A DNA stretch of 64,000 nucleotides from Pseudaminobacter soli (ex Zhang et al. 2022). Lineage in GTDB: Bacteria; Pseudomonadota; Alphaproteobacteria; Rhizobiales; Rhizobiaceae. Positions 59,939-64,000 of the stretch are shown here, in pieces; position 1 is the stretch's first letter, and every line of letters begins with the position of its first letter. The stretch spans positions 1 to 64,000 of the forward strand of contig NZ_JABVCF010000007.1 in assembly GCF_014595955.1 (NCBI RefSeq), given 5' to 3'. Made by a program: the position numbers and the translations under genes. A model generated the notes under the pieces. The model saw only the letters and a program-made list of their open reading frames with translations. It was not told the origin of the DNA and made no database searches.

Positions 59939-60931
59939 CTAAAGCAGCCCCGCCTTCTCCGCCTCGAGCCGGAGGTTCTGCCGGGGGCGCGGACCGATCT
60001 GCTGGATGACCAGTCCGGCTGCGAGCGAGCCCAGGTCGCCGCACTCCTTCAGGCTCCGGCCATTGGTATACCCGTACAGGAAGCCGGCGGCGTAGAGGTC
60101 GCCAGCGCCGGTCGTGTCGACGATCTCTTCGACCGGGATCGCATCGATCTCGATCGTCTCGTTACCGCACACGATCAGCGATCCCTTCTCCGAGCGGGTG
60201 ACCGCGGCGAGCTTGCAGTCCTTGCGGATCGCATCGACCGCGGCCTCGAAGGAACTGGTCTGATAGAGCGACTTGATCTCGTGGGTGTTGGCAAAAACGA
60301 TGTCCACCGCGCCCGACCGCATCAGGTCGAGGAATTCGTCGCGGTAGCGGTCGACGCAGAAGGAGTCGGACAGGGTCATCGAGACCTCTCGCCCTGCCGC
60401 GTGCGCGAGTTCGGCCGTTAGCCTGATCGCGTCCTTGGCGCGGGGCGGGTCCCACAAATACCCCTCGAAATAGGTGACGAGCGATCCCTTCGCCTTTTCA
60501 GGCTCGACGTCCTCCGGTCCGAGTTCCACGCAGGCCCCCAGATAGGTGTTCATCGAGCGCTCGCCATCGGGCGTGACGAAGATCATCGACCTCGCGGTCG
60601 GCGGCGAACCCACCAGCGGCTTCGTGTCGAATGCAACGCCCTGGGCGCGGATGTCGTGGTAGTAGATATTGCCGAGCGTGTCCTCGGCGACCTTGCCGAA
60701 GAAGGCGGCGCGTCCGCCCAAGCTGGCGATTCCGGCCGCCGTGTTGCCGGCGCTGCCGCCTGAAGTCTCGATCGCGGGGCCCATGCGGTCGTAGAGCAGG
60801 TTGGCCCGGTCGGCGTCGATCAGGTTCATCGCCGCCTTGATGATGCCATGCTCGAGCAGGAATGCCTCATCGGCCTGCGCGATGATGTCGACGATCGCGT
60901 TGCCGATGCACAGCACGTCATATTGGCTCAT
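59939..60931 (-). CDS. Adenosine kinase (PfkB family)
   Basis: A 330-aa carbohydrate/nucleoside kinase. The N-terminal VLCIGNAIVDIIAQADEAFL and the anion-hole motif DTTGAGDLYAAGFLYG are typical of alphaproteobacterial adenosine kinases, which convert adenosine to AMP. The ATG at 60931 is chosen; the longer frame from 60952 adds seven residues. It converges with the TPR lipoprotein gene. Confidence 0.88.
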   Translation of the reverse strand: MSQYDVLCIGNAIVDIIAQADEAFLLEHGIIKAAMNLIDADRANLLYDRMGPAIETSGGSAGNTAAGIASLGGRAAFFGKVAEDTLGNIYYHDIRAQGVAFDTKPLVGSPPTARSMIFVTPDGERSMNTYLGACVELGPEDVEPEKAKGSLVTYFEGYLWDPPRAKDAIRLTAELAHAAGREVSMTLSDSFCVDRYRDEFLDLMRSGAVDIVFANTHEIKSLYQTSSFEAAVDAIRKDCKLAAVTRSEKGSLIVCGNETIEIDAIPVEEIVDTTGAGDLYAAGFLYGYTNGRSLKECGDLGSLAAGLVIQQIGPRPRQNLRLEAEKAGLL

Positions 60932-61080
60932 TAAGGAAACTCCGCCGGGCAAAACACTCGCCTTGTTGCATGCGGGATGCTCCCCGGTCCAGAGGCTGAG
61001 AGCGGCCCGCGGCTGACTTGTCGTGGACGGCTTACCTCCCCATTTCGTGCGACAGGAATAGCTGGAGAGGAACGTTCGGC

Positions 61081-61794
61081 ATGATCCTGGATGCGGCCCG
61101 CGCGGCGGCTGGACATCTGTTCAGCGCTCCCTTCCGGGGCGTCTTCTTCAAGACGCTCGGATTGACGCTGCTAGCACTAATCGCTGTCTGGTTTGGCCTG
61201 ACACAGCTTTTCGAATGGCTCGCGCTGCCCTGGCTGCAGGCGCTCGTTCCGGACATGCCTGACTGGACAGGCTGGGCCGGCACGCTGGCCGCGATTTTAG
61301 CCGGCATCGGGCTGGCACTTGGGTTGGCGTTCTTGATCGCGCCCGTCACGGCGATCGTCGCCGGCTTCTTCCTCGATGATGTTGCCGAACTGGTTGAGAA
61401 GGCGGACTTCCCTTCCGATCCGCCGGGCCGCCCCGTTCCGGCCGTCCGGAGCATCGTGCTGTCGCTGAAGTTCTTCGGCGTGGTCGTTTTAGCTAATCTT
61501 CTCGCGCTGATCCTGCTCCTCATTCCCGGGGTGAACATCGGCGCCTTCTTCCTGGTCAATGGCTACCTGATCGGCCGGGAGTTCTTCGAATTCGCGGGGA
61601 TGCGGTTCCGGCCCGAAGAGGATGCCAAGCAAGTAAGACGCCGGAACGCCGGAACCGTGTTTCTTGCCGGCCTGGTGATAGCCGGCTTCATGGCCGTGCC
61701 GCTGCTCAATCTGCTGACGCCGCTGTTTGCCTGCGCCATGATGGTCCATCTTCACAAGGCCATCACCGCGAAGGAGATGCGACCGGTCGGCTGA
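61081..61794 (+). CDS. EI24/CysZ-like membrane protein
   Basis: A 237-aa protein with four or five long hydrophobic segments, assigned to the EI24 domain family, which includes the sulfate permease CysZ. Typical features are the start AAAGHLFSAPFRGVFFKTLG and the NGYLIGREFFEFAGMRF region. The ATG at 61081 follows GAGAGGAA. Sulfate transport has been shown only for some members, so the substrate is open. Confidence 0.85.
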   Translation: MILDAARAAAGHLFSAPFRGVFFKTLGLTLLALIAVWFGLTQLFEWLALPWLQALVPDMPDWTGWAGTLAAILAGIGLALGLAFLIAPVTAIVAGFFLDDVAELVEKADFPSDPPGRPVPAVRSIVLSLKFFGVVVLANLLALILLLIPGVNIGAFFLVNGYLIGREFFEFAGMRFRPEEDAKQVRRRNAGTVFLAGLVIAGFMAVPLLNLLTPLFACAMMVHLHKAITAKEMRPVG

Positions 61795-61832
61795 TTTTGC
61801 AGCCTTGGGTAAACAGCCTTCGGACAGAGAAC

Positions 61833-62288
61833 CTATCTGGTCCCGGTGGAACCAAAGCCGCCCGATCCGCGGCTGGTTTCGCCGGCGAGGCTGCGTTCTT
61901 CGATCGTAGCACGTGCGACCGGCGCAATGACCAGTTGAGCGATGCGCATACCGCGCGTCACGGTAAAATCGTCTTCGCCGAGATTGATCAGCAGAACACC
62001 CACCTCGCCGCGGTAATCGGAATCGATCGTGCCCGGCGTGTTGAGGCAGGTGATGCCGTGGCGGAGCGCCAGGCCGGAGCGGGGGCGAACCTGCCCCTCG
62101 AAGCCATCTGGAATCTCCAGGACCAAGCCGGTCGGGACCAGCGCACGTCTGCCCGGCAGGATAAGGATCGGCCGATCCTCCGGAACCGCGGCCCGCAGAT
62201 CCATGCCGGCTGCGCCAGCACTCTCATAGGCGGGCAGTTCGAGACCATCGGAATGCGGCAGCCGGACGATGGCAAGGGTGGGAGACAT
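61833..62288 (-). CDS. dut: dUTP diphosphatase
   Basis: A 151-aa trimeric dUTPase that removes dUTP and makes dUMP. All five motifs are visible: [41 protein letters not shown] and the C-terminal glycine-rich [10 protein letters not shown]. Length is standard. It follows the lactate dehydrogenase gene by 45 bases on the same strand. Confidence 0.96.
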   Translation of the reverse strand: MSPTLAIVRLPHSDGLELPAYESAGAAGMDLRAAVPEDRPILILPGRRALVPTGLVLEIPDGFEGQVRPRSGLALRHGITCLNTPGTIDSDYRGEVGVLLINLGEDDFTVTRGMRIAQLVIAPVARATIEERSLAGETSRGSGGFGSTGTR

Positions 62289-62333
62289 AGGAAATCCTCT
62301 GGCGGCTTGCTGCTTTGGGTGGGGACCCGACCG

Positions 62334-63473
62334 TCAATCGCGATACAGGAGTTCGGGTCCGGCTTCCGATATCAGCCGCTTGCCGCACAAGGCCAGCGTA
62401 ATGTCCAGTTCCTTGCGGATGATGTCGAGCGTGAGCTTCACACCCTTCTTGCCCATCGCGCCAAGCCCATAGAGGAAGGGCCGCCCGATATAGGTGCCTT
62501 TCGCGCCGAGGCAGAGCGCCCTGAGCACATCCTGGCCGGACCGGATGCCGCTGTCGATGTGGATCTCTATCCGGTCTCCGACTGCGTCCACGATCTTCGG
62601 CAGGACGGAAATGCTGGAGGGCGCGCCGTCCAGCTGGCGTCCGCCGTGATTGGAAACGATGATCGCGTCCGCTCCGGTCTCGGCGGCAAGCCGAGCGTCC
62701 TCCGGATCGAGTATGCCCTTGAGGATCAGCTTGCCGCCCCAGCGCTCCTTGATCCACTCGACGTCCTTCCAGGAGAGGGTCGGGTCGAACTGCTCGTTCG
62801 TCCAACTCGTCAGTGAGCTGAGATCCTCTACGCCCTTCGCATGGCCGACGATGTTGCCGAAGGTGCGGCGCTTGGTGCGCAGCATGGACAGGCACCATTC
62901 CGGCCGGAGCGCCATGTTGACGATGTTCGGAAGGGTCATGCGCGGCGGCGCCGTAAGGCCGTTGCGCACGTCCTTGTGACGCTGACCAAGGATCTGCAGA
63001 TCGAGCGTCAGCACGAGAGCGGAGCAGTTCGCCACCTTGGCCCGATCGATCAGGTTCAGCACGAAGTCCTTGTCGCGCATGACGTAGAGCTGGAACCAGA
63101 ACGGCTTCTTCGTGCCGGCGGCCACGTCCTCGATCGAGCATATGCTCATGGTCGACAGGGTGAAGGGAACGTTGAACTCCTCTGCCGCCTGTGCAGCGAG
63201 GATCTCGCCGTCCGCATGCTGCATGCCCGTCAGGCCGGTCGGTGCGAGCGCCACCGGCATGCTGACCTTCTCGCCGATCATCGTGCTCTCGAGCGAGCGT
63301 CCCGCCATGTCGACCAGAACGCGCTGGCGGAACTTAATCTTCTGAAAATCCTCTTCGTTGGCGCGATAGGTGCTCTCGGTCCAGGCCCCGGAGTCGGCAT
63401 AGTCAAAGAACATTTTCGGGACGCGCCGGCGTGCGATTTCCTTCAAATCTGCAATGTCGAGAGCGAGGTTCAT
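62334..63473 (-). CDS. lldD: FMN-dependent L-lactate dehydrogenase (alpha-hydroxy-acid oxidase family)
   Basis: A 379-aa flavoenzyme. The N-terminal DLKEIARRRVPKMFFDYADSGA, the active-site SNHGGRQLDGAPSS and the FMN-phosphate site DSGIRSGQDVLRALCLGA are typical of LldD. It oxidises L-lactate to pyruvate and passes electrons to the respiratory chain. The ATG at 63473 matches homologues; the frame continues upstream to 63572 without conservation. No lactate permease is adjacent. Confidence 0.9.
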   Translation of the reverse strand: MNLALDIADLKEIARRRVPKMFFDYADSGAWTESTYRANEEDFQKIKFRQRVLVDMAGRSLESTMIGEKVSMPVALAPTGLTGMQHADGEILAAQAAEEFNVPFTLSTMSICSIEDVAAGTKKPFWFQLYVMRDKDFVLNLIDRAKVANCSALVLTLDLQILGQRHKDVRNGLTAPPRMTLPNIVNMALRPEWCLSMLRTKRRTFGNIVGHAKGVEDLSSLTSWTNEQFDPTLSWKDVEWIKERWGGKLILKGILDPEDARLAAETGADAIIVSNHGGRQLDGAPSSISVLPKIVDAVGDRIEIHIDSGIRSGQDVLRALCLGAKGTYIGRPFLYGLGAMGKKGVKLTLDIIRKELDITLALCGKRLISEAGPELLYRD

Positions 63474-63695
63474 GGGACGGCTGCCTGGCGCTAGCGGCGG
63501 ATGGAATGCGCTATGCTCAAACGAGCACCTACCGTGCCTAGCAGGTGAATGTCGATCTGCAAAAAAGATCAATGCTTTTCCACGACAGCGTGGAGCACTG
63601 AGCCCGACTTGCCCGAGGCCATTGCTGTCCGCTTCGCCGCGTTGCCTTTTCGACGAAACCGATTATGACACGGACAACCTCATCGGAGCCCCCAG

Positions 63696-64000
63696 ATGAC
63701 CGAGATTTTGCAGATCCCGAAGCTCGTCACTGTATTTGGCGGATCAGGCTTTGTCGGCCGGCATGTCGTTCGTGCGCTTGCCAAAAGGGGCTACCAGGTG
63801 CGGGTCGCCTGCCGCAGGCCGGACCTGGCCGGCTTCCTGCAGCCGCTCGGCAACGTCGGGCAGATCCAGGTCATGCAGGCAAACCTGCGGGTGCGCTGGT
63901 CCGTCGACCAGGCGGTGCAGGATGCGCATCATGTGATCAACCTGGTGGGTATACTGTACGAATCCGGCCGGCAGAGATTTCCGGCCGTGCAGGACTTCGG
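63696..64000 (+). CDS. NDUFA9-like NAD(P)-binding protein (complex I accessory type), 3' end cut by window
   Basis: The first 101 residues are visible. It starts MTEILQIPKLVTVFGGSGFVG, the Rossmann loop of atypical short-chain dehydrogenases, followed by RHVVRALAKRGYQVRVACRR and INLVGILYESG. This is the pattern of alphaproteobacterial homologues of complex I subunit NDUFA9. The rest lies beyond the window. It is divergent from lldD. Confidence 0.82.
   Translation, partial: MTEILQIPKLVTVFGGSGFVGRHVVRALAKRGYQVRVACRRPDLAGFLQPLGNVGQIQVMQANLRVRWSVDQAVQDAHHVINLVGILYESGRQRFPAVQDF

Overview
This window is chromosomal DNA from a high-GC alphaproteobacterium, most likely of the order Hyphomicrobiales and closest to Mesorhizobium or another Phyllobacteriaceae genus. 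That placement is inference. It rests on the core genes (comM, glnD-murJ, trpS, an Nfu scaffold, mmcB, lepA, an NDUFA9-like reductase), on protein families typical of the group (BTLCP cysteine peptidase, DUF2244, HWE/HisKA_2 kinase, intracellular PHB depolymerase), and on the intergenic repeat families (CCTTCGACAGGCTCAGGATG-type and CCCTCTCCCC/GGGGAGAGGG-type palindromes).

Layout. 1-3.65 kb is accessory DNA: the terminus of an IS21-like element, a three-gene leftward cassette (unknown protein, 53-aa protein, KilA-N protein), a tiny 26-aa gene with its own terminator, and an IS1595-type transposase. 3.7-20.5 kb is housekeeping and general metabolism: comM, a secreted BTLCP peptidase, phaZ, pyrF, an FMN reductase, an arsR-SRPBCC-SRPBCC-GST operon, a pentapeptide-repeat protein, prfC, alkB and a Zur-like Fur protein, a hydroxyacid dehydrogenase, an Old Yellow Enzyme homologue, and a cupin/TIM-barrel pair divergent from a TetR regulator. 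20.8-26.8 kb is a six-gene carbohydrate ABC transporter operon with two different ATPases. 26.9-36.8 kb holds a DMT exporter, nth, DUF2244, an Ada-like methyltransferase, a ribokinase, an HWE-type histidine kinase, lepA and a Tat-exported bicupin.

31.3-38.3 kb is dense in a composite palindromic repeat. At 38.4-41.0 kb lies a visibly AT-richer island encoding a SIR2 domain followed by a STAND-type P-loop NTPase with a helical C-terminus. This is the architecture of known SIR2-STAND anti-phage proteins, here split over two overlapping frames. 41.5-50.2 kb is glnD, murJ, an SRPBCC/ArsR pair with palindromic operators, trpS, usp and nfu. 50.2-64 kb contains an L,D-transpeptidase, mmcB, a phospholipase-D protein, a cydAB operon with a DUF2474 small subunit, a selenocysteine tRNA, an NlpC/P60 peptidase, an M17 aminopeptidase, a TPR lipoprotein, an adenosine kinase, an EI24 membrane protein, dut, an L-lactate dehydrogenase, and the 5' end of an NDUFA9-like gene.

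Functional threads. Three sites close to the ParB-binding parS consensus occur at 15.8, 25.0 and 47.6 kb, suggesting an origin-proximal location. The tRNA-Sec shows that the organism can probably decode UGA as selenocysteine. The best candidate for an unusual system is the split SIR2-STAND locus. Other points worth checking are the 26-aa gene, a 19-bp perfect inverted repeat around a possible start codon at 41.44 kb, and operator-like palindromes at 9.6, 20.5 and 46.8 kb. No CRISPR array, rRNA or complete prophage was seen.
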